From contig ARYC01017080.1 in the NCBI GenBank assembly GCA_000711775.1, positions 1 to 64,000 on the forward strand: a stretch of DNA of 64,000 bases, written 5' to 3'. Below are positions 12,186 to 23,540 of this stretch, piece by piece; position 1 is the first letter of the stretch; every line of letters starts with the position of its first letter. The stretch is from Oxytricha trifallax (lineage: Eukaryota > Ciliophora > Spirotrichea > Sporadotrichida > Oxytrichidae). Both the position numbers and the translations under genes were made by a program. The notes under the pieces were generated by a model. The model saw nothing but the letters and a program-made list of their open reading frames with translations. It was not told where the DNA came from and made no database searches.

Positions 12186-12599
12186 ATCATGACTGTGTGA
12201 AAAAGGCATGTTACAATTGGTTATTACATTAATGAATAATATGGATTACTGGTATACATATTGACAAAGACTCATTTAGTCTTTGTGGATTAATGTTATA
12301 GTGAACACTAAAACTATCAGGATACTACTACATCTATCTCAACTACAACAAATAGAGAAAAGTCTTAGAAAAAATATTTTAATAAAGATATTGTATTGAC
12401 ATACATATTTAATATTTTTAGCACTCTTTTATAATTTGACCTTTAAGGTTTTTATCATTAACTTGAGTTTTAGTTATTATATATAGTTTATCACATTTCG
12501 TCATTCTATTATTTTGATTTCTGTATTAGCCAATCTATCAATAGATAATTAATAATGTATGAAAATTTACTTAATTTTTAGATATCAACTACTTCTTGA

Positions 12600-12960
12600 C
12601 CCTGTTTAAACTTTTCAATTAATCATTCACCAGACGTAATGAATTCATTCAAAATTACTTTAAATATATAAATAAAGCCAAATTTAATAGCGTATCTCAT
12701 AAATTACCTCCAATCTCGCAAAATAAATGAACTTATAATTCATTCCTTAGTAAAAAAATCTAAATATGAAAATTTGTTTGTAACAAAACAATTAGATCCA
12801 ACTAAGCATCTATAGTTATCAATATTCCCCACAACTTTTAATAGTCTAAATCTAGTCCTTTAATACTCCACAATTTTCTAATGCATTACTCTATAATATT
12901 TAGATGTCTTAACATTCTAGATATTTTTGTTAAAGCTTGTTAAGAATTAAATACATTTAT
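12600..12960 (-). CDS. Candidate coding segment, unknown protein
   Basis: Minus-strand code-6 reading gives SIKGLDLDYQKLWGILITID and, after a change of frame, LRDWRQFMRYAIKFGFIYIF followed by NEFITSGE, TGA, LIEKFKQGQEVVDIQ. The composition is protein-like but at least one frame change and one TGA intervene, so this is either MDS pieces with small IES between them or a decayed gene. Confidence 0.25.
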
Positions 12961-13619
12961 AAATATGAAATCTTACCAATTGAAAATTAAAGTATTACAT
13001 AACAAAAGCAAATAGCTATCACAAATAAATTTATATATATATAGTTCATTATAGATTTAAAACTAGTTTGAAATTAAAACAGTAGTCAAGAAACATTTAT
13101 AAATAAATTTACTCTACGTTATTAAAGATTAATTATAAGGATAATAAGAAATTGGCTGGCCTTAAGTCTACAGTTTTCATTGATTAATTATATTTCGAAG
13201 TTATTACTAAAAGATAATTTGATTATTTTTCTATTTCGCCAATAAAATATGAACAATTAAAATTCATTAGATATTCAATAAAATATAACTATTTAGACTT
13301 CTTTAATTAATAAAGTTGAGTTTCCATATAAACCCAAATATAGAATTTTTAAAGGATTTATTAGAAGCTATACTAAAGATAGCTCACAAAAAACAAGCAA
13401 TTTCAATTACAGAAATTATATGATAGTAATACAAAAATAATACCATAGAATTATTGTTTAAACTACATTTTTCTAGGGTTTATTTAAGAATTATTATTAT
13501 AATTTATAAATATTAGAAATTTTATATAATAAACGAATTAAAAAATTAAATATAAAACTTTCAGAATTAAATAATAAAAAAAATATAATAAATAAGGTTA
13601 ATATGGTAAATGAGCTTTA
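12961..13619. other. AT-rich tract, no gene seen
   Basis: No motif recognised; a short (TA)n run lies near 13032-13041. Confidence 0.45.
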
Positions 13620-13796
13620 ATGGTATATTAGCAGAAGTCGATCTGTAACTATGATGGGTTTCGCTATTGTGATCAATAAGAAAGCGTTGCATTCATGATC
13701 AACTTTAAGAAAAATTTTATAGCAAAAATCTTACGTTTTAACAAAACCATCTGGAATTACCTTTTCACCCTAGAAAAATATTGTATTTCAGCATGA
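13620..13796 (+). CDS. Small candidate coding segment
   Basis: 58 codons from ATG 13620 to TGA 13794-13796, reading MVYQQKSICNYDGFRYCDQQ and a basic tail. No family match recalled. It converges with the minus-strand gene that follows. Confidence 0.2.
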
Positions 13797-15030
13797 GAAA
13801 TATTCATGATTTATAATTTGAAAAATATAGTATAAATTAACAACTAAATTAATTATTATACAAATACTTATTATAATAGTAAAAAATGGAAATATCTAAA
13901 AAAACATCTTGTCTTCTTCATCATCGTCATTGACTTCTTATTCAAGCAGTTTTACAGTTTCTTGCTCACCTCTCTATGTGTCCCTTCGAAGCACCTGTCT
14001 TGTGGCACCAGTAGTCTTACCAGGTAGGACAACTATAAAAAAAAGATATACTTTTTGTAACTAACATTTTATGTGAGTGCTGTAAACCTGCGTCTGATCG
14101 ATACGAATACTTTTTAATATATTGAGATTTTGATTGAAATTTTACAAATTTCCTTTTATAAATTACAATAACATGTGATATAGGGGAAATGTAAAATGGC
14201 AATCTTCTCGATGTTAAAGCAACAATCGGTGTATTATAACAGAAGTAAAATTAATGCACTCAAAAGTATTTTGGTTAAGTCTTTTTGAAAGATTTTTGTC
14301 CATTTACTAATAATGTGTGTTTCCCAAAAGAGGTGCAAGGTCTGCAATGTTATAATATTGATGCGAGAAATTCTAGTAGGAGTAACTATGTAGCTTAGAA
14401 TCAGGTTATTCCATGTATTTTTCGAGAGAGCCGAACTGTACCCTACTGTTACTTGATATCCTGATGGTGTAACTAGTTACAAACTTGCTGAAATTTGATA
14501 CCCACCGTTGAGTTGCTACATACTTTCGATGAAACAATATGCTGCATGCCCCATTTACTCTGAAGACACGTGTATTAGTTTCATCACTTTGAGAATCTAG
14601 GTGGAAGACCTCTTTAATTTGTTACAGCACCCATCGTAGCTAGTTACAGCGACTATAGTAATTTATTTCAGCAGATATATCATTATCTCTCAGAAACGAT
14701 ATTTTTAAATATCCTAATCCTGGCTACATAATTACTCCCGCAGAAATGCTCATAGGAAGGTCAATACACCATGCTCATGCTACTATTTTGGGAATCGTAC
14801 ATTTTTAGTAATCATGCCACAGACTTTCAAAAGAATTTAGGCTGAATACTTTTGGGCAAAATTTACTCCCCGTACAGATTCTTGTTGGTTGAGTAGCCTT
14901 AGACAATTTGTATTTCGACGCTTGTTATCCATCACAGCCAATTTCCCAACAATTTGATGGAGTGATGCGCAAAGGTACCAAGAAGTGAACCATTTATTCC
15001 CGCTGAACTATATCTTGACCGGTATTAATG
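13788..15030 (-). CDS. LPGKTTGATR-family gene, long copy with intron
   Basis: The most complete member of a dispersed family. Reading on the minus strand, an N-terminal block (MDNKRRNTNCLRLLNQQES... to about 14755) is followed, after a change of frame, by a long block from about 14775 (SISAGVIMQPGLGYLKISFL ...) that stays open in code 6 to KSIRIDQTQ near 14088. A ~44-55-bp GT-AG intron (GTTAGTTACAAAAAG... to TTTTTATAG, about 14085-14035) separates this from the conserved exon FVLPGKTTGATRQVLRRDTQ. An acidic tail, NDDDEEDKM, follows near 13910. The intron position, intron sequence and flanking protein are shared with 21.5, 41.9 and 60.5 kb. GC is clearly above the surroundings. Function unknown. 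Whether the frame change near 14765 is an IES, a pointer or a lesion cannot be told. Confidence 0.5.
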
Positions 15031-15218
15031 ATATTGATAACTCTGTGTGTGGTTAGTAAATATAGGACTATTTATTTGCTTCATTGCTATGATGAAGCTC
15101 CTATCAATTTCAGGACTTTCACAATCCCATTCCTCCTTAAGGCTTAATTACCATTTTTTTGATTTTCATTATAAAAATATTTTTATTTCTGAAAGTATTT
15201 TATATATATATATTTTAT

Positions 15219-15341
15219 TATTGATAAAATACGAAACAAATAGGTAAATTGACATAATTAGAAATACAGAGTTATAAAACCCAAATATTAACTGTCATGT
15301 TTTTTATATTATATAAATTAAATATAATGTACATTTATTAC
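15219..15341 (+). repeat. Left inverted repeat of kinase element
   Basis: Matches the complement of 17121-17243 with only a few differences. It contains the stop codon of the kinase frame (15295-15297). Confidence 0.85.
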
Positions 15342-17113
15342 TATTTTAACTTGAATCTAAATTTATGTTGCTTGAAATTGAACTTTAAATGCTTTACTTT
15401 TAGTTCATTAGCAGGTACTATCTCTACTTCTTGATATTATGAATATATTACTAATTGATATTACTATTGTTATAAGGTTGTTGCTATTACTGATTTACCT
15501 TGTCAATACTTTAAGTGTTATTAATTTGGTTTAAGCTTCTTTTTAATAATTTAGTAGAAGCTTAGTTTGTATTATTGCTGCTAGAGTAGAGATTTGGCTA
15601 CTATTTTAAGGTGTTTTGTTAGTTTCTGTTTTCAATGGGATTGTAAAATTCAACATTTGTTAAATCTATAGATTCATTGTGTTCTTTGGACCTATTATGC
15701 AAATGTGGCAATTTCACTCTACTCATAGAAATTGAAACTGAGTGATGTCTTTCATTCAAAGAGTTGCCCATGATTAACACTATTATTAAACTAGCTTTGT
15801 ACCAAGCTGTTACTAATTTATTCTTTAATTTTCGACTTTGGATTGGACTTTAAGATTTTTTGGCATAAAAATTAGCTATTCTTGCTATGCTATCAACGTA
15901 ATTTGAAGATTTCTTTTACTTGTGATTTATAGGCAGACCATTATGAAATAGCGTGGATTTTATAGAGTTATTACTTTACTTGATCTACTCTTTTATTTAG
16001 ATTCGTTACAAGGAAAGATCATCGTCTTTTGAGTCAATAGTTGCTGATTGATAAGGCATAATGTTTAGCTTTTAAGAATTTACTAAGATGTGAGAGGGTA
16101 AACCTGAATGTCGAATGTTTATATCGTGATGTCTAGACTGTCTTTTACTAGCATTTTTAATTGATGGCATTCCATTGATACTTTAATAGTGATTCCTATT
16201 ATTATTATGATTCAAGCTACGATTCATGGTTTTGAATACATTAGACCTTTTCAAAGTGTTTCCATAGTTTGCCATAGGTAATCTGTTACTAAGGTACATT
16301 ATATTCTTAGGTATCCTAATAGTTTTGAGTAACTCATTTTTTATATCTTGCTTTTCTTAATCTGCCAACTCTGGAAAAAGTTCAGTAAATCGTTTTTAAA
16401 ATGAAGATATTGGGGTTAATCGTAAGCATGTTGATCTTTTAGTAGGATTCACTTGTAAAAATGTTCTTACTATATTTTATAAATCTGTGGAATAATGTTT
16501 TGGCAATTTTGGTATTTATCCTCTTATCACTTTCTTATAAGGTCCATTCATGTCATTTGCTTAAAATGGTGGCTTTAATGCAATAATCTCATGCAGTACA
16601 CATCCTAATGACCAAATATCACTTTTAATATCATAAGGTTCGTCTTTCTAAACTTCAGGGCTTGCATAGTATGGTGTACCAATTTAAGTATAATTTAAAC
16701 CTTTCTGATTAGCAACTTTTGAAACATTCATATCTCCGAGCTTCAAATGAAATCTTTATTTATTCATAAACACATTTGCAGATTTCAAGCCTCTGTTCAT
16801 CCCATTTAAATCATGCATTGCCCTCAAACCCCTTACTACCTGAATGAATATCTTCCATATTTCGTGCTCTTGAAAAATGTGCCATTTTACTAATGATCTG
16901 CAATCTTTTGAAATAAATCACCGTTGTCAGCATACTCCATCACTATACTGAAATTAATTAGTAACTTAAAATTATCGATAAATAGTGGCTGAATTTTATT
17001 GTAACTTACCATAATAATTGAGTGTTAGGCTCAATGAAAGCTTCTTTATATGTTATGACATTGACATTATTTATTGATGCAAGGATCCTGACTTCATTCA
17101 TCGCATTTTCCAT
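15295..17113 (-). pseudogene. NEK-family Ser/Thr protein kinase, decayed
   Basis: Reads from ATG 17113 (MENAMNEVRILASINNVNVI). A 62-bp GT-AG intron (GTAAGTTACAATAAAATTC... to TTTCAG, about 17009-16948) falls within LC/IVMEYADNGDLF, a place where the NEK sequence joins perfectly. Kinase motifs follow: KLGDMNVSKVA (DMN for DFG, as in many NEKs), GTPYYASPEV, KSDIWSLGCVLHEIIALKPPF, LQVNPTKRS. The C-terminal ~350 residues are Asn/Gln/Ser-rich. Three defects: the N-lobe with the glycine loop and VAIK lysine is missing; the catalytic HRDLKSAN reads NRGLKSAN, losing the catalytic Asp; and a one-base loss near 16870 shifts the frame between NGTFF and EHEIWKIF. NEKs act in cilia and cell-cycle control; this copy should be inactive. 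Confidence 0.85.
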
Positions 17114-17120
17114 TTTATTT

Positions 17121-17243
17121 GTAATAAATGTACATTAAATTTAATTTATCTAATATAAAAAACATGACAGTTAATATTTGGGTTTTATAACTCTGTATTT
17201 CTAATTATGTCAATTTACCTATTTGTTTCGTATTTTATCAATA
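17121..17243 (-). repeat. Right inverted repeat of kinase element
   Basis: Complement of 15219-15341. It ends ATTTTATCAATA, followed by TTTAT. Confidence 0.85.
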
Positions 17244-17341
17244 TTTATTGTCTTCTTAATTTTACATATTCAATTTTTAAATTAAGCTAGATTTCATAAT
17301 ATAGTATCTCCATATCATAAGTTATAATTTAACTAAAGAAT

Positions 17342-17371
17342 CAATTATGATATATATATATATATATATAT
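17342..17371. repeat. (TA)n microsatellite
   Basis: Alternating TA run between the kinase element and the large palindrome. Confidence 0.8.
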
Positions 17372-17426
17372 CAAATTATAATTTAAGACAATTTATGGAG
17401 GATTATTAATAATAAAAAATGAGATA

Positions 17427-18524
17427 TATAATATATATTAAAATTATATTAAATATTGATGAAATAGAATTGAATCGGGGAAATTTGAAAAATAAAATAT
17501 AAATCAAAATCTGAAAATATATAACTGCCACTAGTTAGAGCAGCTCTTAGATCAAATTTGGCTATAAGTAGTTACCGTAAAGATTCTGATGGAACACCGT
17601 TAATGTCTATACTATTTCGCTTTGATTCTTCCACGAATTGGTCACTTGACACAACTTGACAGTGGAAATATCTAGTTTAGGGCAATTAACACGCATTTGA
17701 CAACTTGACATACTCGACAGGGCAACTTTTATGGTCAAATGATTAGTTAAAAGCAATTTGTAATATATTAATACCCTTTATTATATAAAATCATCTTCAG
17801 TAATAGCGAAGAAAAGTCTAAAAAATTGAGGACCGAGTAAACTAAAAGTTTCATCAGAGGCAATTTCTGCTATTACCAAGAATAGGGACTCCACCAATTG
17901 TTTCATTAACACCGGCGACGATTATATCGCATTCATTATGGTTGTTGACTTAAGCTTTATCGTATTAGAGGGCAAACAATCAACTCCTATAATGCAAAGT
18001 CAGATGCTCTATATATTGGTTTATTCAGAATATGTTTGCAACACCAGCTTTTCTTGCCGCATTTATTTATGACTACATTCACCTACTACTTGGAAAGAAC
18101 AGGTTTTGCTACACTCGGTCCTCAATTTTTTAGACTTTTCTTCGCTATTACTGAAGATGATTTTATATAATAAAGGGTATTAATATATTACAAATTGCTT
18201 TTAACTAATCATTTGACCATAAAAGTTGCCCTGTCGAGTATGTCAAGTTGTCAAATGCGTGTTAATTGCCCTAAACTAGATATTTCCACTGTCAAGTTGT
18301 GTCAAGTGACCAATTCGTGGAAGAATCAAAGCGAAATAGTATAGACATTAACGGTGTTCCATCAGAATCTTTACGGTAACTACTTATAGCCAAATTTGAT
18401 CTAAGAGCTGCTCTAACTAGTGGCAGTTATATATTTTCAGATTTTGATTTATATTTTATTTTTCAAATTTCCCCGATTCAATTCTATTTCATCAATATTT
18501 AATATAATTTTAATATATATTATA
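17427..18524. repeat. Giant palindrome with 413-bp arms
   Basis: Arms 17427-17840 and 18112-18524 are near-perfect inverted copies around a ~270-bp loop. Unlike simple foldback elements the arms are readable: in code 6 the outward strand reads LGPQFFRLFFAITEDDFI and continues for over 100 residues to the arm end. Because the arms are identical, the same C-terminal sequence is encoded outward in both directions, each joined to a different upstream sequence in the loop. No target duplication is obvious. It could be a foldback transposon, an inverted MDS duplication or an invertible arrangement. Confidence 0.85.
17430..18010 (-). CDS. Palindrome ORF, minus-strand version
   Basis: The loop on the minus strand encodes GVDCLPSNTIKLKSTTIMNA and then EIASDETFSLLGPQFFRL, entering the left arm. 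From there the residues are the same as in the plus-strand version. The alternative upstream part is longer than in the plus-strand version. Function unknown. Confidence 0.3.
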
Positions 18525-18853
18525 AAAATTAGTTAAATATAAAAGGAATGCAATTTAATTTAAGATTAATTATTTATTTATTACTTTCAGTTATGTTTTT
18601 TAAAATTTCTTCAAATCCTTTCAATATAAAACTCTCTTGATAGCACATAAAAAAAGATGCAGCAATTTTAATTAATTTATTAAATTATATTTCATTACCC
18701 AAGCAAAAAAACACCTTATAGTGTTTATGGGAATAAACTCAAAATCAAAATATATCTCTTTCTGAGACGATTAAGGAAAATTGCCAATTCTAAAGTATAC
18801 CACAAATTTCTATTTCTATTTAATTATAAAACTGCCAAGAGAATAAGGACATG
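18064..18853 (+). CDS. Palindrome ORF, plus-strand version
   Basis: From an ATG near 18067 the loop gives MTTFTYYLERTGFAT, then enters the right arm (LGPQFFRLFFAITEDDF...) and stays open in code 6 to a TGA at about 18851, over 250 codons. The first ~150 residues are protein-like; the part beyond the arm is low-complexity. No family recognised. It shares its arm-encoded part with the minus-strand version. Confidence 0.3.
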
Positions 18854-19040
18854 AGTCTAAGTCGATGCAAAACCTTTTTTTAGAAATCCTAAGTCAGTAC
18901 ATGATCAATTTTTACCTTTATTTTTACATTTGATCATTCCTACTCTCATTAAAATATTAATATTTATTAAATTTTCTACTTAATTTCTGAAACGAAGACC
19001 TTCATGACATCTCGATCATATGATACTAATAAATCAATAA
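18854..19040. other. Short AT-rich spacer
   Basis: Nothing recognised between the palindrome ORF and the trinucleotide repeat. Confidence 0.4.
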
Positions 19041-19048
19041 AAATCATA

Positions 19049-19057
19049 TTATTATTA

Positions 19058-19139
<82 letters not shown>
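19049..19139. repeat. (TTA)n trinucleotide repeat
   Basis: About 30 nearly pure TTA/ATT units. In code 6 or the standard code this gives only poly-Leu or poly-Ile shadows. The two LINE-like copies at 44 and 55 kb end in similar TAA repeats, so this could mark another retroelement end, but no such element is recognisable beside it. Confidence 0.9.
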
Positions 19140-19141
<2 letters not shown>

Positions 19142-19289
19142 CAAATCGATTTTTTTGGTATTTATATAAAAACAGTATGGAATCATTTATTACAAGAGTT
19201 AGTATATTATGGAACAAGAAGACCTTTGTTAGCTTGAGATGATATGTCTATTAGAGACATATTTACTGAAATATATAGATAAAAAAGCT

Positions 19290-19720
19290 ATGAGTTGGAT
19301 TGAACTGGAAGAATGTGTAAGTTTACCTTTTCTACTTCACGCTGTTTCAAAAGGACATAAGGAGCATTGAACCATATTGCGCCATCAAGCATAACAATCC
19401 TCCACTGTGCGAATTTATTTCACCAAAACCTTCTTTTTATTGATGGAGCATGAAATCCTCTTATCATCTTGAGTGTATTCTGTTTTTAGTGTAGATTGAT
19501 AAACTGTGATGAGTTGATTTTTGCAATTTGAAAACATTAAGTCTTTTCAGAGATCCTAGATTATGGTTGCTCTTGTTAGGCTTTTGTTCTTTAATAAAAA
19601 TTAAGTTCTAAGAGTATTAGTCTCATTTGTTTTACTACTTTACCTTAATAGGCATGACATTTCTTCTGCATTAAATGACTTGATGCAGAGATCTCCGTTC
19701 TTGACTTCATCTCTTTACTT
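19290..19720 (-). CDS. Candidate coding segment, unknown protein
   Basis: The minus strand in code 6 reads MKSRTEISASSHLMQKKCHA from about 19707 and stays open about 100 codons to KRRFW; a TGA follows, and the same frame goes on with QWRIVMLDGAIWFNAPYVLL up to a possible donor (GTAAAC) near 19320. The second block is strikingly protein-like. The TGA may sit in a short IES, or the gene may be decayed. Function not recognised. Confidence 0.35.
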
Positions 19721-19864
19721 GTGTTAATATATATATATTAATTAAATTTTACGTATGAATTTAAGAGACTTACAATTTCACAGTTTAAAAACGGTTTACT
19801 CTCTACATTTTCTTCTCCGAAAAATATATAGTCAAGGATCTTGTGCGGAGTATATAAGTTATTA

Positions 19865-20306
19865 GGGGGGGAAATTTCCTGCTCTTTTTTTTTCTATATG
19901 TAATTTTCATAAATATTACAAAATATTGCTATAGAACTATTAATTTACAAGAAAATAATTGAAGTATATTTTCCTTATATTATTAGGGTTTAAATAGTTA
20001 ATGGTTCATTTGATATTTGATAATATAAGCATAACTAAATTATTATAAAATTAGCTAATAATAAAATATAATTGGATTATATACTTTCAAAATCAACATT
20101 TATAAATTTTGAAAAAAATTATTATTATTATTAAAAAACCATTTTATAATAAGAGATTAAAAGTGTCTCCGTTAAATTGCTTTTCAAATAGTCAGTAATA
20201 AATATTTGAAAACAAGGAAGGAAATTTTGAAAAAAAAATTACAAAATTTAGTGCAGAAAACTTCCTAAATAGAATATTTTAACATAAAACAGGAAGCTTC
20301 CTCCCC
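19865..20306. mobile_element. G-tract miniature inverted-repeat element, copy 2
   Basis: Left end GGGGGGGAAATTTCCTGC; right end GTGCAGAAAACTTCC and CAGGAAGCTTCCTCCCC. The flanks AAGTTATT and AAGATATT could be an 8-bp duplication with one mismatch. Interior AT-rich, no gene. Confidence 0.75.
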
Positions 20307-20459
20307 ACAAGATATTCTTGAATGTGTATTACAGACGCATTACTATATAAAAATTATTAATGTACAAAAATAGCTATAGGATAGTGAATAAAAATAATCA
20401 TGTTTGTTTAGTCAGCTTATCTCTAAATTTATATAGTCCTTTATGGGATTCAAATAATT

Positions 20460-20690
20460 TCAAATTCTACACTTTTTTTAAGTCAAAATTGTTAATTTCA
20501 TCTCAAAATATTTTGTCCAAAAAAAGAATTTATTTTCAAATTCAAATTCCCCAAAATTGATTTTATTTAAATTAAAAAATAAAAATAAAATTGTAAAATT
20601 AGAGGCCATAAATCTTACGGAAAGGTAATCTAAACACAACATGAGATTTTCTAAAATTCCCATAAATTTTTTTATATAATTTTTATTTTA
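20460..20690. repeat. Partial copy of dispersed repeat R
   Basis: Contains the block TTTTGTCCAAAAAAAGAATT, a stretch of TCAAATTCAAATTCC and AGGCCATAAATC, which recur in the repeats at 34.6-35.3 kb (inverted) and 58.4-59.1 kb. The open frames here on both strands are shadows of this repeat. Confidence 0.5.
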
Positions 20691-21480
20691 GATTCCTTTT
20701 TTTTAATATGATTTAAGATTGTTAATTTTCTTTCAAATCGAACTGTACCCTTTGATGTCTAAGATCTATACTAAGAAAATTTTGTCCCATATTTAATGCT
20801 TGGTATGCCAATAATTTAAAGTGAATTTATGATAAAGAAGCGATTAATTCGATAATTTTACCTTCTACTCTTTCAAACATTAATTACTTATATATTTATA
20901 CATAAAGACAAAATAGGTAAATAAAATTTAATTATATGCTCCTCGAAGTAATATTTGAATAAAATCTATTTGAAATACACTTTAACAAATCAAGCATTAT
21001 ATATATTTATATGCATATACTGTCAAATTATGATTGATTCTTTCAGTGTTTAGTTAGTTAAATTAGTATTGTAATGCTAATTCATGCAATGATGTTGTAG
21101 AAGATTCATTATCTTTTATACAAAAAACCATTTTATCTCATAAACCAAACTAGTTGAATACCTTAATTCTATTAAGTATTATTAATGCAATGCATTAAGT
21201 ACAGACATCTGTGAATTAGCTTAACTGTTCGAATGCTTTTAAATTTAAAGTTGATATAGTAATCTCTATTCTATTATGGGCAATTGATATTTTAGATAAA
21301 AATTTTAATTTTTATATTTTATCGTCTACATTATTATTTTAATTAGCTTAGTATGAAAATTTATTAACTACTATAATCATTAATTACCTTTATTGATATT
21401 TAAATAATTGAAATTATTTAAATTTAAATTTATACTTATATAATTATGATTTATAATAGGAAATTTATAAATTTAATCAA
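20691..21480. other. AT-rich tract, no gene seen
   Basis: No motif recognised. Confidence 0.45.
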
Positions 21481-22410
21481 AATTTAATATATTAAAAAGT
21501 ATTCGTATTGATCAGACGCAGGTGGAGATAGAGTACTCACTAAAATGTAGGTTACAAAAAGATTATCTTTAATTTTTATTTTTTAGTGGTCCCAACTGGT
21601 AAGACCACAGGTACCACAAGTTAAGTGCTTCACAGGGTGATACAAAGAGAAGACTTGGGGAGCTAGTGTGATAAACACTCACCCCCCTAAGGTGTACTTT
21701 TGAAATTGTATTCTGATATAACTTGACCTCCTGAGTAAAGTTTTCTTAAGAACTAGTCGTTCGCGGATAATAGTATTTGAGATTACCCACGTCCTAAGTC
21801 AGAAAATCATATTTTAAATAATAAAATTTGGCTTAAAACTTTTTGACATAAATCTAAAAAAACATTTTATTTTCCACTTTCTAATAATATTTTTGTCTTT
21901 TAATAAGTTATCATGATAGAATTCAACATTTATTCTCATATTTTAATTGAAGCAAATTCTTAATTTTTTTATAGATATATAAAAATATGTAATAAACTAA
22001 AATTGTAATATTTTGATATATCTAAAAAAAAATTAAGAATTTGCTTCAATTAAAATATGAGAATAAATGTTGAATTCTATCATGATAACTTATTAAAAGA
22101 CAAAAATATTATTAGAAAGTGGAAATAAAATGTTTTTTTAGATTTATGTCAAAAAGTTTTAAGCCAAATTTTATTATTTAAAATATGATTTTCTGACTTA
22201 GGAAGTGGGTTATCTCAAAAACTATTATCCGCGTACGACTAGTTCTTAAGAAAACTTTACTCAGGAGGTCGAGTTCTATCAGAATACAATTTCAAAAGTA
22301 CACCTTAGAGGGGTGAGTGTTTGTCACACTAGCCGACTTGGGAGACTTTGAGATTAATCAGGATGAAGATGACTTTGGAGATGAGGAGGAATATGAAACG
22401 CTTTATTAGA
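21481..22410 (+). pseudogene. LPGKTTGATR-family copy split by a foldback insertion
   Basis: The 5' part (21481-21661) reads NILKSIRIDQTQVEIEYSLK, an intron with GTAGGTTACAAAAAG to TTTTTTAG (about 21549-21586), then VPTGKTTGTTSQVLHRVIQR. The coding sequence is then cut by the foldback element at 21662-22333 and resumes with DLGDFEINQDEDDFGDEEEY, an acidic tail like that of the other members. GACTTGGG occurs on both sides of the insertion, so one DLG is a duplication of the target. Removing the foldback as an IES would restore a reading frame, so the gene may still work in the macronucleus (inference). Confidence 0.5.
21662..22333. mobile_element. Foldback element inserted in a gene
   Basis: Inverted arms of about 315 bp (21662-21977 and 22016-22333), roughly 95% identical, around a ~40-bp loop. 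Ends read GCTAGTGTGA and TCACACTAGC. GACTTGGG lies outside both ends, suggesting an ~8-bp target duplication. No coding capacity seen. Confidence 0.8.
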
Positions 22411-23309
22411 CATTTCCATTTTCTATTTATATAATAAGTATTATGATTAAATTTAATATAATTTTTAATTCACTAAATTTTCAAAATTATAAATTCTGAA
22501 TATAAAAATTTAGTTATTAAAAATAAAGGGGGAATTTGTTTATTAAAACATCTTGAAATTTATTTATAATAGAAAGCTGAATTTCTTCATGTTTATAACT
22601 TATATGAAGACACAAGAAATATGCTTTAATCAAACTATTGTTTTAGTAATTATTTGAAATTTATTTATAATTTTGCAGAAAACCAAATATATTCTAAATA
22701 TGCTTTCAGCTTCGATTATTTATAACTTCAATGTTTCAAAAATAAATAATATAATAAATTAAGAGTATTTTATATTTATTACTTTATAAAAGATGAATAA
22801 ACAATGAATGCAAGTGAATCAAAGTGTTATCATAAATAAACTATAAAAATAGTGATTTAAAGAGTATTTTCTTGTTCGTAAACTCCATTTAATAAATTAA
22901 TAAATTAGACTAAATCCAATTTGAGTTTTAATTTAAGACCATTATCTAATAACTTAAAAAAGATATTTCACAAATTAATACAAATTTCGATCAACAACTT
23001 CATAGCTCTCCATAGCATCTTAGTATATTATTTAAATCGTAAATTGTCTAGGCCATAAACGTTTTAGAATAAGAATCATCACAGGAAAAAAAATAATAAT
23101 CTTAAATTATTGATTCGATTAAAGGGCTCTAAAGATATCTTATGAAGAAAAAATTTGAAAATTTGATGTTAGAAAATAGAGTTAGTATAATGTATAGTTA
23201 AATATATTATCAATTATTTGTAAAGATATCAATAAATTGATGGATGTTGGTTGATTTGATTATAACAATATTGAATTTGAATGATCGTTAACAGAATATT
23301 TTAAAGAGA
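22411..23309. other. AT-rich tract, no gene seen
   Basis: No motif recognised. Confidence 0.45.
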
Positions 23310-23540
23310 ATAACTGCTTCAAATAAGAATGAATTAATAAATCATTAAAACATTTATAAGAAGCAGGAATACTATGGAGGATAAAGGAGAAGAACAGCAG
23401 GGATCAGCATAAACTTAGAGAACTCAATAAAAGACTTCATTTTTAAAATCTTAAATGTTGGTGATGATCTAGGAGATTTTATTATTCCATTAATTTTTAA
23501 GACTTAGAGGTTTAGTTATAGGAATATAAATAACTTAATA
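23310..23540 (+). CDS. Weak candidate coding segment
   Basis: The plus strand in code 6 reads NIYKKQEYYGGQRRRTAGIS and NLENSIKDFIFKILNVGDDL. The frame stays open well beyond, but the composition becomes random-like. Function unknown. Confidence 0.22.

Larger units (their letters stand above)
15219..17243 (-). mobile_element. Inverted-repeat element carrying a kinase gene
   Basis: A 2,025-bp segment bounded by inverted repeats of about 123 bp (15219-15341 and 17121-17243) that are almost identical; they start TATTGATAAAATACG. TTTAT lies just outside both ends (or TA, if the repeat begins at TTGATAAAA), a possible target duplication. The interior is filled by a single minus-strand NEK-like kinase gene that starts 8 bp inside one repeat and stops inside the other. 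Related ends (TATCGATAAAATAC) bound the element nested in TBE copy 2. It looks like a transposon that captured a cellular gene, but a gene that became flanked by an inverted duplication is also possible. Confidence 0.65.

Noticed and set aside
19004-19237. Leucine-rich ORF.
   Set aside because: It is translation of the (TTA)n repeat.
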